Part shown: positions 10,316 through 18,686 of the stretch, piece by piece
How the letters are laid out: each line of letters begins with the position of its first letter
How positions within the stretch are numbered: position 1 is the stretch's first letter
NCBI RefSeq assembly: GCF_002858925.1
Contig: NZ_PJRS01000011.1
Span: 186,001-250,000, forward strand
Source: Caulobacter zeae
GTDB lineage: Bacteria; Pseudomonadota; Alphaproteobacteria; Caulobacterales; Caulobacteraceae
Reading direction: 5' to 3'
Length of the DNA stretch: 64,000 nucleotides
Notes under the pieces: generated by a model
Seen by the model: only the letters and a program-made list of their open reading frames with translations
What the model was told of the DNA's origin: nothing
Database searches by the model: none
Position numbers and translations under genes: made by a program

Positions 10316-10379
10316 CGCCCGCTAGGAAACCCGGCGGGCGAGAGGGGCGCACTTATAGCGCCGAAAGCCTGTGAGTCAA
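10316..10379 (-). promoter_or_regulatory. rplU-rpmA promoter and leader hairpin
   Basis: On the minus strand, TTGACT (10379-10374) and TATAAG (10357-10352) are separated by 16 bp; GCTATAAG also matches the Caulobacter housekeeping -10 style. Just downstream, CGCCCGC/GCGGGCG (10316-10322 with 10334-10340) forms a 7-bp stem in the 5' leader about 45 bp before the start codon. The hairpin could be a regulatory or stabilising element. Confidence 0.6.
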
Positions 10380-10443
10380 CGGCCAAGGGAGCCTCTAAAG
10401 CCCTTGACTGGATTCAAGGTGAAGCCTGTGTCGCGCCTCACGC

Positions 10444-11118
10444 ATGACTCCTCTGGCTCGTTATTTTGTAACAGGCTATAGCGCGGGCGTGACGTCCGCC
10501 TTCTTCGCCTCGATCGCGGCCACCGGCTTCATGGTGGCCTTCCTGCACGCGGCCCTGCCAACCCATTGGCTGCCGTTCGTGCTGGTCGGCCGCGCGCAGA
10601 AATGGTCGGCGGGGCGCACCCTGGGCGTGACCCTGCTGGCGGGCCTGGGCCATGTGGCCCTGACCATACTGCTGGGCCTTATCCTGGTGATCGCCGGCCT
10701 GGCGCTCGAGCCGCGTCTTGGCCACCTGTTCCACTGGATCGTCGGCGGGCTGATGGTCGCCGTCGGCCTCTTCTATATAGCGCGCGGGCGCCACAGCCAC
10801 GCCCTGCCCGAAGCCGGCCGGCGGACCTATGCCTCCGACCGCGCGGCGATCACCGCCCTGGTGGTGCTTTTGACCCTGTCGCCGTGCGAGGCCTTCCTGC
10901 CCTACTACCTGGCCGGCATGAAGCACGGCTGGGGCGCGTTCCTGCTGCTCAGCGTCGTCCTGTTGGCCGCCACCGCGGCGGGCATGCTGCTGTTCACCGG
11001 CCTGTCCCTGGCGGGCGTTCGCCGCCTGAACCTCGACTGGCTGGAGCGTTACGAGGAGACGATCCTGGGCGTGGCCCTGGTGCTGGTCGGCCTGGCGGTG
11101 GCGTTCCTTAAGACGTAG
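10444..11118 (+). CDS. Polytopic membrane protein, NicO/UreH/SafE-like metal or anion exporter
   Basis: A 224-residue protein with six predicted membrane helices. The first helix contains HAALPTHWLPFVLVGR (H-x5-H), and a later helix carries LSPCEAFLPYY. Both are features of the NicO/UreH/SafE group, which moves nickel, cobalt or sulfur anions. A His-containing cytosolic loop (RGRHSHALPEAG) lies between helices. The neighbouring CobW GTPase supports a transition-metal role. No strong ribosome site precedes ATG 10444, so an internal start is possible. Confidence 0.65.
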   Translation: MTPLARYFVTGYSAGVTSAFFASIAATGFMVAFLHAALPTHWLPFVLVGRAQKWSAGRTLGVTLLAGLGHVALTILLGLILVIAGLALEPRLGHLFHWIVGGLMVAVGLFYIARGRHSHALPEAGRRTYASDRAAITALVVLLTLSPCEAFLPYYLAGMKHGWGAFLLLSVVLLAATAAGMLLFTGLSLAGVRRLNLDWLERYEETILGVALVLVGLAVAFLKT

Positions 11119-11128
11119 GGGGCGCGAA

Positions 11129-11216
11129 AACCTCGTCCTTCGACAAGCTCAGGATGAGGTTTTCGACTGCACGGCCGCGCCTTGGTCCTCATCCTGAGCC
11201 TGTCGAAGGACGAGGG
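11129..11216. repeat. Intergenic repeat family 3 (inverted pair)
   Basis: CCTCGTCCTTCGACAAGCTC...GGATGAGG (11131-11159) and its inverted copy CCTCATCCTGAGCCTGTCGA...GGACGAGG (11187-11215) flank about 27 bp. The left copy is also a hairpin with an AAAACCTC/GAGGTTTT outer stem, so it can terminate the upstream gene. Similar pairs are at 14920-15010 and 59678-59760. Confidence 0.75.
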
Positions 11217-11265
11217 CCACGCACTGACGCTTTCGCTTCCGACCCAGCCGCCCTAAATACCCGCC

Positions 11266-12390
11266 ATGACCCAGACCGCTCCCGCTCCCGGCAAGATCCC
11301 CGTCACCGTGCTGACCGGCTATCTCGGCGCCGGCAAGACCACGCTGCTCAACCGCATCCTCACCGAGGAGCACGGCAAGCGCTACGCCGTGATCGTCAAC
11401 GAGTTCGGCGAGGTCGGCATCGACAACGACCTGGTGGTCGGCGCGGACGAGGAAGTGTTCGAGATGAACAACGGCTGCGTCTGCTGCACGGTGCGCGGCG
11501 ACCTGATCCGGGTGCTGTCGGGCCTGATGAAGCGCAAGGGCGGCTTCGACGCCATCGTCGTCGAGACGACGGGCCTGGCCGATCCGGGCCCAGTGGCCCA
11601 GACCTTCTTCGTGGACGAGGACGTCAAGGCCAGGACCTATCTGGACTCGGTCACCGCCCTGGTCGACGCCAAGCACATCATGCTGCGCCTCTCGGACAGC
11701 AAGGAAGCGGTCGAGCAGATCGCCTTCGCCGACCAGATCGTGCTGAACAAGACCGACCTCGTCGACGAGAACGACCTGCGCCACGTCGAGGCCCGGATCC
11801 GCAAGATCAACCCGCTGGCCCCGATCCACCGCGCCGAGCGCTCGAACGTTCCCCTGACCGCCATCATCGGCAAGCACAGCTTCGACCTGGAGCGGATCAC
11901 CGAGCTGGAGCCGGATTTCCTGAACCCCGCCCATGGCGAGCCGGGCCACGTTCATGACGAGCACTGCGGCCACGATCACGGGCACGGTCACCATCACCAC
12001 GACCATGACCACGTGCACGACGAGCACTGCGGTCATGACCACCATCATCACGATCACGCCCATGGGCACGACCACAAGAGCGACATCCACGACGACGGGG
12101 TGAAGGGGATCTCCCTGACGCTCGACAAGCCGGTGGACGGCCAGAAGGTCACCGTCTGGCTCAACGAGCTGCTGGCGGCCAAGGGCGTCGACATCCTGCG
12201 CGCCAAGGGCATCATCGACGTGAAGGGCGAGGAGCGCCGCCTGGTGTTCCAGGCCGTGCACATGATCCTGGAAGGCGACTTCCAGCGCCCCTGGACCGAC
12301 AAGGACAACCGCTACAGCCGCATGGTCTTCATCGGCCGCGACCTCGACGAGGCCGAGCTGAAGAAGGGCTTCGAGGCCTGCGTGGCTTAA
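11266..12390 (+). CDS. CobW/COG0523 metallochaperone GTPase with His-rich loop
   Basis: A 374-residue G3E GTPase of the COG0523 family, which delivers Zn2+, Co2+ or Ni2+. Motifs: Walker [13 protein letters not shown], the metal-binding [11 protein letters not shown] (CxCC), [10 protein letters not shown] and the NKTD guanine motif. Residues about 225-282 hold a remarkable His/Asp-rich stretch with two [10 protein letters not shown] units, probably a metal buffer. The C-terminal CobW_C domain ends [20 protein letters not shown]. It follows the NicO-like gene after a repeat pair. A zinc-limitation role is common for this type, but no Zur box was recognised. Confidence 0.92.
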   Translation: MTQTAPAPGKIPVTVLTGYLGAGKTTLLNRILTEEHGKRYAVIVNEFGEVGIDNDLVVGADEEVFEMNNGCVCCTVRGDLIRVLSGLMKRKGGFDAIVVETTGLADPGPVAQTFFVDEDVKARTYLDSVTALVDAKHIMLRLSDSKEAVEQIAFADQIVLNKTDLVDENDLRHVEARIRKINPLAPIHRAERSNVPLTAIIGKHSFDLERITELEPDFLNPAHGEPGHVHDEHCGHDHGHGHHHHDHDHVHDEHCGHDHHHHDHAHGHDHKSDIHDDGVKGISLTLDKPVDGQKVTVWLNELLAAKGVDILRAKGIIDVKGEERRLVFQAVHMILEGDFQRPWTDKDNRYSRMVFIGRDLDEAELKKGFEACVA

Positions 12391-12400
12391 GGTCGTCAGA

Positions 12401-12508
12401 TGCTCCCCCTCTGGGGGAGCTGTCGCGGAGCGACTGAGGGGGTCTTTAGCGCCTGCGCGGGCCCCCTCCGGCCCTCTGGGCCACTTCCCCCAGAGGGGGA
12501 GGATCTCG
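12401..12508. repeat. Composite intergenic hairpin repeat, family 1 (inverted pair)
   Basis: The left module at 12401-12444 is identical over 44 bp to 3981-4024. The right, inverted module at about 12459-12508 has GGCCCTCTGGGCC and CCCCCAGAGGGGG hairpins. The pair fills the gap after the CobW gene. Confidence 0.75.
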
Positions 12509-12520
12509 ATCCCGAAGAAC

Positions 12521-12550
12521 AAAAGGCCCTCTCCGGTGGAGAGGGCCTTT
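12521..12550 (-). terminator. Terminator downstream of the 12.6-13.2 kb lipoprotein gene
   Basis: Perfect stem AAGGCCCTCTCC/GGAGAGGGCCTT with a GGT loop. The AAAA/TTT flanks let it work in both directions. It begins 8 bp after the lipoprotein stop. Confidence 0.8.
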
Positions 12551-12557
12551 GTCGTTT

Positions 12558-13154
12558 CTACTGCCCCGGAGCCGGCCGCTGGATGGTCGGTTCGAGGTTC
12601 TTGATGATCTCGCGGGCGTCGTAGGCGCGCGGGTCGCCCGAGGGCTTGGCGCCCTTGTGCAGGACGATCTCGGTGCTGGCCTCGAACTTTTCGATCGTGC
12701 GGACCTCGGCGCGGTTGGCGAAGAAGGGGTCGCCCCAGAAGGGGTCCCAGGCGCGCCAGCCGCCGTAGCGGGGGCCGTAGTAACGCCAGGACGGACGCCA
12801 GTAGCCGTACGGGTAGCCGTAGCCGAAGCCCGGCCGCATGAACGGATCCTCGTCGATCACCGTGCGGGCCGTGCGGTCGGTGCGGCGGTCGGCGGTCTCG
12901 AACCAGTCGTAGCCCTGCTCGACGGTCACCTCGGCGGCGCGGTACAGCAGGTAGCGCTCGACGGTCTCGCGGCTGGTCAGGCTGTTGCCCGCGAAGCCGA
13001 CCCGGTAGCGGTCGCCCTCGAGGCGCATTTCGGTGAAGCCGCCCGAGGCCTTCTGGCCCGGAATGGCCGGCTGATAGGGGGTGGCGGTGGCGCAGGCGCT
13101 CAGCACGGCGGCGACCGCCGCGAGCGCGAGCCATTTGGCCTTCTTGATGGGCAT
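12558..13154 (-). CDS. Short lipoprotein of the Caulobacter CC0125/CC1285 type
   Basis: A 198-residue envelope lipoprotein. The signal peptide MPIKKAKWLALAAVAAVLSAC ends in a lipobox (LSAC), placing the mature protein on a membrane after lipidation. The region FTEMRLEGDRYRVGFAGNSL followed by TSRETVERYLLYRAAEVTVEQG is the recognisable core, which I associate with the Caulobacter CC0125/CC1285 lipoproteins (from memory, moderate certainty). The middle is rich in Gly, Tyr and Trp (FGYGYPYGYWRPSWRYYG). Start ATG 13154 is chosen because the signal peptide begins there. Function unknown. Confidence 0.8.
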   Translation of the reverse strand: MPIKKAKWLALAAVAAVLSACATATPYQPAIPGQKASGGFTEMRLEGDRYRVGFAGNSLTSRETVERYLLYRAAEVTVEQGYDWFETADRRTDRTARTVIDEDPFMRPGFGYGYPYGYWRPSWRYYGPRYGGWRAWDPFWGDPFFANRAEVRTIEKFEASTEIVLHKGAKPSGDPRAYDAREIIKNLEPTIQRPAPGQ

Positions 13155-13280
13155 GACGCGTTCCTCTGGGACACTATACTCCCGTACCACAATGCATGGC
13201 TGAGCTTTGCGGTTTCGCCAAGGCGAACACGTTGCCGCGATGTAAAAAGAGATTGCCGGCCGGCTGTAGAACGCCGGGCT

Positions 13281-13922
13281 TCAGCCCCGGGCGACGATCA
13301 GCCCTGCGGCGGTGACCAGCAGGATCCCCACCAGGATGCCGAAGCCCTTGCGGAAGCCAGGCTCGTTCATCCGCGAGGCCAGGGCCGCGCCGCCCAGGCC
13401 GTAGGCGCTCATGCTGATCAGGTCCATGCCGATGGTGGCGGCGGCGAACATGACCAGCTGTGGGACCAGCGGCCGCTGCACGTCGATGAACGGCGGCAGC
13501 ACCGCGCCGAAGAACAGCAGGATCTTGGGGTTGGCGATCTGCACGGTGAAGCCGTCGCGGAAGGCCGAGCGGCTGGACGACATGCGCACCCCGGCCAGGG
13601 CGGCGCCCTCTGCGCTGGCCGGCTTCAGCGCGCCGCGGATCGACTTGATCCCCAGCCAGACCAGATAGGCCGCGCCCGCCAGGGCCAGGACGTGGAAGGC
13701 CGCCGGGAAGGCGGCGATCAGCGCGCCCAGGCCCAGCGCCGCGAACAGAAACCACACCAGGCTGGCGGTGTTCATGCCCACCACGCCCAGCAGCGCCGCG
13801 CCCTTGCCCTTCTCCATGCCGGTGGCGATGGCGAACAGATTGGCCGGGCCCGGCGTGATGGCCATCACGAACATGGCCGCCAGGAAGGCGCTGTAGCGGG
13901 CGGGATCGACGGGCAGGACCAT
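13281..13922 (-). CDS. LysE/RhtB family amino-acid exporter
   Basis: A 213-residue inner-membrane exporter with six hydrophobic segments. The LysE signature is FVMAITPGPANLFAIATGM near the N-terminus. GMNTASLVWFLFAALGLGAL, AGAAYLVWLGIKSIR and FTVQIANPKILLFFGAVLPPF are further family markers. Members export basic or neutral amino acids or homoserine lactones; the substrate cannot be inferred. Monocistronic by position. Confidence 0.92.
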   Translation of the reverse strand: MVLPVDPARYSAFLAAMFVMAITPGPANLFAIATGMEKGKGAALLGVVGMNTASLVWFLFAALGLGALIAAFPAAFHVLALAGAAYLVWLGIKSIRGALKPASAEGAALAGVRMSSSRSAFRDGFTVQIANPKILLFFGAVLPPFIDVQRPLVPQLVMFAAATIGMDLISMSAYGLGGAALASRMNEPGFRKGFGILVGILLVTAAGLIVARG

Positions 13923-13969
13923 GGCGGGGCTATAGGCTTTTGAGGGACGTCAGCCCACTCCTATCCTCT

Positions 13970-14104
13970 CGTCATTCCCGCCCTTGTGGCGGGAACCCCT
14001 CTGTTAGTCGCAGGGGCGGATGAGGCGGACTGCTTGGCAGTCCGCTGGCGTCTCACCTGCAAGCGGAAACAGGGTTTCCCGCCACAAGGGCGGGAATGAC
14101 GGGA
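13970..14104. repeat. Intergenic repeat family 2 (GTCATTCCCGCC... element), inverted pair
   Basis: CGTCATTCCCGCCCTTGTGG at the left end and its inverted copy CCGCCACAAGGGCGGGAATG at the right end enclose about 80 bp. A central small hairpin (GCGGACTGCTTGGCAGTCCGC) lies within. Both ends continue with related bases (GGGAACCCCTCTGT versus ACAGGGTTTCCC). The element sits between the LysE and MAPEG genes. Confidence 0.7.
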
Positions 14105-14120
14105 TAGGAGGGGCGGCCGC

Positions 14121-14525
14121 CTACATTCCCACGCTCACCGCCACCCAGATCGCCCGGCCCAGCGCGCCCAGCAGCAGGGCGAAGGTGGTGAAGGCCTGGA
14201 TGGCGAAGCCCAGGCCCCGCTTCTTCGGATCGGCGGCGTAGGACAGGGCGTAGATGATCCGGCCGAGGATCCACACCGCGCCGGCGGCGGCGGCGAAGAG
14301 GTCGTTCCAGTAGATCGCGAACAGCCACAGCGACGGCAGGAAGATCACCAGCCATTCCAGGGTGTTGGCCTGCACCCGCACGGCGCGTTCCAGGTCCGGG
14401 TGGCCGGTCATGGCCGGGGCGTCGATCTTGGTGCGAGCGCGGGCGGCGCCCACGCGCAGGATCATCCAGATGTAGCAGATCAGCGCCGCCAGGGTGACGA
14501 TGGCGACCAGGGCGTGGGTTTGCAT
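14121..14525 (-). CDS. MAPEG family membrane protein
   Basis: A 134-residue four-helix membrane protein of the MAPEG superfamily, whose eukaryotic members act in eicosanoid and glutathione metabolism. RVQANTLEWLVIFLPSLWLF matches the family's E-x-L/P core, followed by AVWILGRIIYALSYAADPKKRGLGF. ATG 14525 (MQTHALVAIV) is preferred over the longer frame because it starts at the first hydrophobic helix. Bacterial function is mostly unknown. Confidence 0.88.
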   Translation of the reverse strand: MQTHALVAIVTLAALICYIWMILRVGAARARTKIDAPAMTGHPDLERAVRVQANTLEWLVIFLPSLWLFAIYWNDLFAAAAGAVWILGRIIYALSYAADPKKRGLGFAIQAFTTFALLLGALGRAIWVAVSVGM

Positions 14526-14709
14526 GGGCTTGGCGGTCCTCCCCGAACCTTTGATGCGGCGCAAGGACGGCCGCCCGCGGGGAGCTTAAGCTTATTCACG
14601 CAGGAAGCTCAAAGCCGTGACGGCCATGGTCGGAACCGCCCGCCCAGCCCGTGCGCTTTCAGCTTCGTAGACCCTCGTTCCGAACCCTTTCCGAAGAAAG
14701 GTCTCGCGC

Positions 14710-14910
14710 ATGTACGTGGACTCCACCGCGATCCGAGCGATCGACTACGAACCCGAACACGGCAAGCTCTTCGTCACCTTCATCGACGGCGACGAGTACG
14801 TCTATGTCGGCGTGCCCGAGCGGGTGACGGCGGCCTTCACGCGATCGCGGTCGAAGGGGCGCTTCTTCCAGCGGATGATCCGAGATCGGTATCCGTACAA
14901 CCGGATCTGA
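14710..14910 (+). CDS. KTSC domain protein
   Basis: A 66-residue protein made of a single KTSC domain. It has the S-T-A-I/L-x-x-I-x-Y start, the Y-V-Y-V-G-V-P-E-x-V turn, SKGRFFQRMIRDRY in place of the usual SKGxFFNxxIRxxY, and a basic C-terminus. The domain is found as a stand-alone protein and fused to other enzymes; a nucleic-acid role has been suggested for the family but is not shown here. A GAAAGG site lies just before ATG 14710. A family-3 repeat follows the stop and could terminate it. Confidence 0.85.
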   Translation: MYVDSTAIRAIDYEPEHGKLFVTFIDGDEYVYVGVPERVTAAFTRSRSKGRFFQRMIRDRYPYNRI

Positions 14911-14919
14911 GGCGGAGAA

Positions 14920-15010
14920 AAACCTCGTCCTTCGACAAGCTCAGGATGAGGTTTTTCTACTGCGGTCCTGATGTTGGTCCTCACCCTGAGCCCGTCGAAG
15001 GGCGAGGACC
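14920..15010. repeat. Intergenic repeat family 3 (inverted pair)
   Basis: The left copy CCTCGTCCTTCGACAAGCTC...GGATGAGG is flanked by AAAA and TTTTT and can act as a terminator. The right, inverted, diverged copy CCTCACCCTGAGCCCGTCGA...GGCGAGG ends at 15007. Confidence 0.75.
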
Positions 15011-15043
15011 ACACATTGCATTCTGGAGATGGCGCGAAGACGC

Positions 15044-16897
15044 CTACGCCTCCTCGTCGCCTTCCTCTTCTTCGACCACGACCGGCGCGGCGATGGCGGC
15101 GGGCTTGGCCTTCTTGGCGCGGCGCGGGGCCGGGACGTCGTCGACCACGGTCGCCAAGGCCGGGGCCGCGTCGGCCAGCGGGGCGGTGAGGCCCGACAGG
15201 GCCCCGCCGTTCAGGCCCACCTCGGCCATCAGCTGGTCGAGCAGGGGGGCCTGCGCCCGATAGCGCAGGGCGCCGCTGACCACCTGGTCGGCCAGGTTGC
15301 CGCCGCCGTTCGAACCGCCGCCGGCGTCGTTGGCCGCGGCGGCGCCCGTCGCGCCGTTCAGGCCGTCGACCTGGACGATGCGGATCGAGTCGATCGCTTC
15401 CAGCGGCTTGACGGACTCGGCGATGATCCGGTCGAGGTTCTCGATCAGCTTGATGCGGATGGCCATGGCCACCTGGTCGGCCGACAGCAGGTTGGCGGCC
15501 TTGTTCAGGGCTTCCTGGCCCGAGGCGTCGACGTCGTAGCGGACGCGGGCGGCCTCGGCGGCCAGGCGGACGGACTCCGCCGAAGCCTCGGCCTCGATGC
15601 GGGTCTTGTCGGCCGCGCCCTTGGCTTCCTCGCGCAGGGCCTCGGCCCTGTCGGAGGCGGCGGTCTTCTCGGCCTCGGCGGCCACCTTGACGGCGATGGC
15701 CTCGCGCTCGGCCTCCTTGGTCGCCTCGATCAGCTCGATGATCTTCTGGCGGTCGGCGGCCTCGCGCTCGCGGACGGTCTTGACCTGTTCCTCGGCGGCG
15801 ACGGCGAGGGCCAGCGCCTTGTCGGCGTCGGCCTGGGCCTCGGACTGGGCGCGCGACTTCTCGGCGACGGCGATGGCGCGGTCCTGCTCCGACAGCTCGA
15901 TGGCCTTGGCCTTTTCGATCGTCTGGGTCTCGACGGCGCGTTCCTTGGCGATCTCGCGTTCGCCCAGTTCCTGCTCCATGGCGATGCGCTGCTGGGCCAC
16001 GGCCCGGTCGGCGGTGATCTTGGCCTGCTCGATCTGCTGCTCGCTGGCGATCTTGGCCTGTTCGGCTTCCTGGGTCTTTTCCGCCTGCTGGCGGGCGACC
16101 TCGGCCGACTGCTCGGCGCGGCGGGTGGCCAGTTCGCGCTCCTGCTCGAGCTTGGCGTACTCCTCGTCGCGGGTGATCTGCAGGGTCTGGCGCTGGGCCT
16201 CCAGGTTCTTGGTGCGGATCTGCACCTGGGTGTCCTGCTCGATGTCGTTGCGCAGCTTCTTGCGCAGCTCGATCTCCTCGGTCAGCCGCGTCAGGCCCTC
16301 GGCGTCGAAGGCGTTCGAGGGGTTGAAGTATTCCATGGCGGTCTGGTCGAGGCCCGTCAGCGACACGGTCTCCAGCTCCAGGCCGTTCTTCAGCAGGTCC
16401 TCGGACGAGACCTGCTGCACCTTCTGGACGAAGTGGGTGCGCTGCTCGTGCAGCTCGGTCATGGTCAGTTCGGCGGCCACCGAGCGCAGGGCGTCGACGA
16501 ACTTGCCCTCGACCAGCTCCTTCAGCTGTTCGGGGTGCATGGTGCGCTGGCCAAGCGTCTGGGCGGCGCTGGCGATGGCCTCGGAGCTGGGCTGAACGCG
16601 CACGTAGAACTCGGCCAGCACGTCGACGCGCATGCGGTCCTTGGTGATCAGGGCCTGCTCGTTGTTGCGCGAGACGGCCAGGCGCAGGGTGTTCATGTTG
16701 ACCGGAATGGTCTCGTGGAACACCGGCAGGATCAGCGCGCCGCCGTTCATGACCACCTTCTCGCCGCCGAAGCCGGTGCGGACGAAGGAGGTTTCCTTGG
16801 AGGCGCGCTTGTAGAGGCGGGCGAGCAGCAGGCCCAGGATGATGAGGCCGGCTAGGCCGCCGCCGGCGATCATGGCGAGTTCGATCAGGGCAGGCAT
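15044..16897 (-). CDS. Flotillin-family (YqiK/FloT-like) membrane scaffold
   Basis: A 617-residue SPFH/flotillin protein expected to form oligomeric microdomain scaffolds in the inner membrane. One membrane segment (residues about 5-28, LIELAMIAGGGLAGLIILGLLL) is followed by the SPFH domain (about 30-210: RTGFGGEKVVMNGGALILPV, RVDVLAEFYVRVQPSSEAI). A long coiled coil rich in E-A-x-x repeats (about 210-480) precedes a C-terminal assembly region that ends in an acidic tail (VVEEEEGDEEA). It is the last gene of a four-gene operon with an OB-fold membrane protein, a PspA-like protein and an unknown protein. Confidence 0.92.
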   Translation of the reverse strand: MPALIELAMIAGGGLAGLIILGLLLARLYKRASKETSFVRTGFGGEKVVMNGGALILPVFHETIPVNMNTLRLAVSRNNEQALITKDRMRVDVLAEFYVRVQPSSEAIASAAQTLGQRTMHPEQLKELVEGKFVDALRSVAAELTMTELHEQRTHFVQKVQQVSSEDLLKNGLELETVSLTGLDQTAMEYFNPSNAFDAEGLTRLTEEIELRKKLRNDIEQDTQVQIRTKNLEAQRQTLQITRDEEYAKLEQERELATRRAEQSAEVARQQAEKTQEAEQAKIASEQQIEQAKITADRAVAQQRIAMEQELGEREIAKERAVETQTIEKAKAIELSEQDRAIAVAEKSRAQSEAQADADKALALAVAAEEQVKTVREREAADRQKIIELIEATKEAEREAIAVKVAAEAEKTAASDRAEALREEAKGAADKTRIEAEASAESVRLAAEAARVRYDVDASGQEALNKAANLLSADQVAMAIRIKLIENLDRIIAESVKPLEAIDSIRIVQVDGLNGATGAAAANDAGGGSNGGGNLADQVVSGALRYRAQAPLLDQLMAEVGLNGGALSGLTAPLADAAPALATVVDDVPAPRRAKKAKPAAIAAPVVVEEEEGDEEA

Positions 16898-16962
16898 GTG
16901 GATTTACCCCCGAAGTTTGGGAAAGCGGAAAAGGAAAAACAGCAGGAAGGCGAAGGCGGGCG

Positions 16963-17571
16963 TCACAGCAGCGCCTCGCTCTCGTTGCGGATGGCCAGGA
17001 ACCGGGCGCCGGCGTTGCGCACGATGATGACGCTGGTCCCTTGCGCGAAGGTCTCGCCGTCCTCGTCGGGCTCGACCATCACATAGTGGGCCTGGCCGTG
17101 GGCGTCGCGCACCCGGGCCTGGGCCGGAGAGCCGGGCTTGGCCTCGCCGGTGACGATGACGGCGACGCGGCCCACCAGGGTCTCGCGCGAGACGGCGGTG
17201 GTCTCGTCGCCGGGCAGGATGCGGGCCAGCAGGCCGCTCAGGACCCGCGTGAACGGCAGGGCGACGGCCAGGGCCAGCGGCCCGGCCAGCCAGGCCGGAG
17301 CCGGGTGGCGGAAGACCCCGGCGATCAGCTGTTGCAGCAGCAGCCCCGTCACGCCGAAGGCGAACAGGAAGATCACGATGACCATCAACAGCGGCAGGCG
17401 GCCGATGTTCAGCCAGCCCAGCAGCGAGGGATGGTCGAGGTCGGGGCCGTCGACGCCGTCATGGCCCAGGGCGGCGCCCAGGCCGGCGGCCTCGACCGCG
17501 CCGATCAGCAGCATCAGCAGCAGGGCGGCCAGGAAGAGCGTGTTGCCGTCGTCGGTGATGAACCCCCACAT
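16963..17571 (-). CDS. YqiJ-like inner-membrane protein with C-terminal OB fold
   Basis: A 202-residue partner of flotillins. Membrane segments occupy about residues 10-32, 57-85 (IGRLPLLMVIVIFLFAFGVTGLLLQQL) and 95-115. The C-terminal soluble domain (about 130-200: LVGRVAVIVTGEAKPGSPAQ ... ARVRDAHGQAHYVMVEPDEDG) resembles the NfeD/YqiJ OB fold. The flotillin starts 65 bp downstream, which matches the common YqiJ-YqiK pairing. It begins 10 bp after the PspA-like gene. Confidence 0.85.
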   Translation of the reverse strand: MWGFITDDGNTLFLAALLLMLLIGAVEAAGLGAALGHDGVDGPDLDHPSLLGWLNIGRLPLLMVIVIFLFAFGVTGLLLQQLIAGVFRHPAPAWLAGPLALAVALPFTRVLSGLLARILPGDETTAVSRETLVGRVAVIVTGEAKPGSPAQARVRDAHGQAHYVMVEPDEDGETFAQGTSVIIVRNAGARFLAIRNESEALL

Positions 17572-17581
17572 CGGCGCGCGC

Positions 17582-18157
17582 TCAGGTCTGCGACCGGGCG
17601 GCGCGGAGCGCGGCGAGGCGCTCGTCCACCCGGTGGCCGCGGGCCAGGCGCTCCAGCTCCGACAGCTTGGCGCCGCGCGCCAGTTCGGCGTCGGTGGGCG
17701 GCTGCGGGGCCTTGGCGCGGGCGGCGGTCAGGTCGGTCAGGTCCTCGGCCATCTCGCGGCGGGTGGCCTGCAGGGCGGCCAGGTAGCCTTCCAGTTCGGC
17801 CTGGCGCTGTGCGGCGTCGGCGACGGCGGTCTCCAGCACCGGGATCTGGGCCTCGATGTCCAGCTGGTGCTCCAGCGCGGCGCGGATCAGGTCCTCGCGG
17901 TCCTGGCTCAGGGCCAGCTCGATCTGGGCCGACAGGTCGTCGTGGCGGCTGGACTGCTCGGTCAGGCGCTTGGCGGCCAGGTGACGGGCGGCGATGGCGC
18001 GGCCGAGCTCGGCGCGCACCTCGTCGATCGCCTGGTCGACCTCGCGCAGGGCCTGCTGGCCCAGCGCGTCGGGCATCACCTCTTCCAGGGCGTCGATCAG
18101 GGCGTGGGCGCCGCCGCTGACGATGCGTCCCACTCGGGCGCGCAGGGTATCTGCCAT
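17582..18157 (-). CDS. PspA/IM30-like membrane stress protein
   Basis: A 191-residue, almost fully helical protein of PspA/IM30 type. The N-terminal helix RVGRIVSGGAHALIDALEEV would be amphipathic and membrane-binding, followed by a long hairpin coiled coil (AIDEVRAELGRAIAARHLAA; LEGYLAALQATRREMAEDL). Members polymerise on damaged inner membranes. Linkage to a flotillin and YqiJ-like gene supports a membrane-integrity role. It is 10 bp from each neighbour, so clearly in an operon. No PspF or sigma-54 gene is nearby, so control differs from E. coli. Confidence 0.82.
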   Translation of the reverse strand: MADTLRARVGRIVSGGAHALIDALEEVMPDALGQQALREVDQAIDEVRAELGRAIAARHLAAKRLTEQSSRHDDLSAQIELALSQDREDLIRAALEHQLDIEAQIPVLETAVADAAQRQAELEGYLAALQATRREMAEDLTDLTAARAKAPQPPTDAELARGAKLSELERLARGHRVDERLAALRAARSQT

Positions 18158-18167
18158 CGGGTCCTCG

Positions 18168-18686
18168 TCAGGCGGCCGACGGGCGATCGCCCGCGGCGGT
18201 GATCAGGCGGGTCAGCTCGCCCAGGGCGGCGACGCGGCGGGAGACGATCGTCGGATCGTAGGCGGGAGCGCTGGGGGTCACGCCCCAGCGCAGCATCTGT
18301 TCGGTCAGGCGGCCGGCGCAGTCGACGAGGCGGGCCTCGTGGCGGGCCAGGGCCTGTGGATCCGCGCCCGCCAGCTCGGCCGGAGCGGCCAGCAGCACGG
18401 CCAGCATCTCCTCGACGGCGGAGGTCAGGGCCAGGGCGACGGTGGAGTGGCGGTCGGACGCCAGCTCGGCCGCGCGCAGGGCCTTCAGGGCAGGGGCGGC
18501 GATGTCGTGGGCGGCCGCCAGGGCGGCGTCCCAGCCGGCCGGAGTCTCGGCGCGGCGGCGGGCCTGGCGGATCAGGCCGCGCACCTTGTCGCTGGCCGTG
18601 ATGGCGCCCTCCAGTTCGAGACCGGCGAGAAAAAGGGCGTCCTCTTCGGACAACCTGACACTCAAGGGCGTGTTCAGCGCGACCAT
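18168..18686 (-). CDS. Hypothetical protein, first gene of the flotillin operon
   Basis: A 172-residue, Ala-rich, mainly helical soluble protein with no family I can name. The N-terminus TPLSVRLSEEDALFLAGLEL suggests a small beta strand then helix. KVRGLIRQARRRAET is a basic patch, and the C-terminal half has helices with Arg/Leu spacing. It ends 10 bp before the PspA-like gene. Start ATG 18686 is chosen; an upstream in-frame TTG (18695) is possible. Its position suggests a regulator or adaptor of the membrane-stress module. Confidence 0.7.
   Translation of the reverse strand: MVALNTPLSVRLSEEDALFLAGLELEGAITASDKVRGLIRQARRRAETPAGWDAALAAAHDIAAPALKALRAAELASDRHSTVALALTSAVEEMLAVLLAAPAELAGADPQALARHEARLVDCAGRLTEQMLRWGVTPSAPAYDPTIVSRRVAALGELTRLITAAGDRPSAA

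Noticed and set aside
11149..13134. A 661-codon minus-strand frame across CobW and the lipoprotein region
   Set aside because: It is antisense to the CobW GTPase and out of frame with the real lipoprotein gene; no family signature.
15029..16855. A 608-codon plus-strand frame over flotillin
   Set aside because: Leu/Gly/His-rich mirror of the flotillin coiled-coil codons; no domain.
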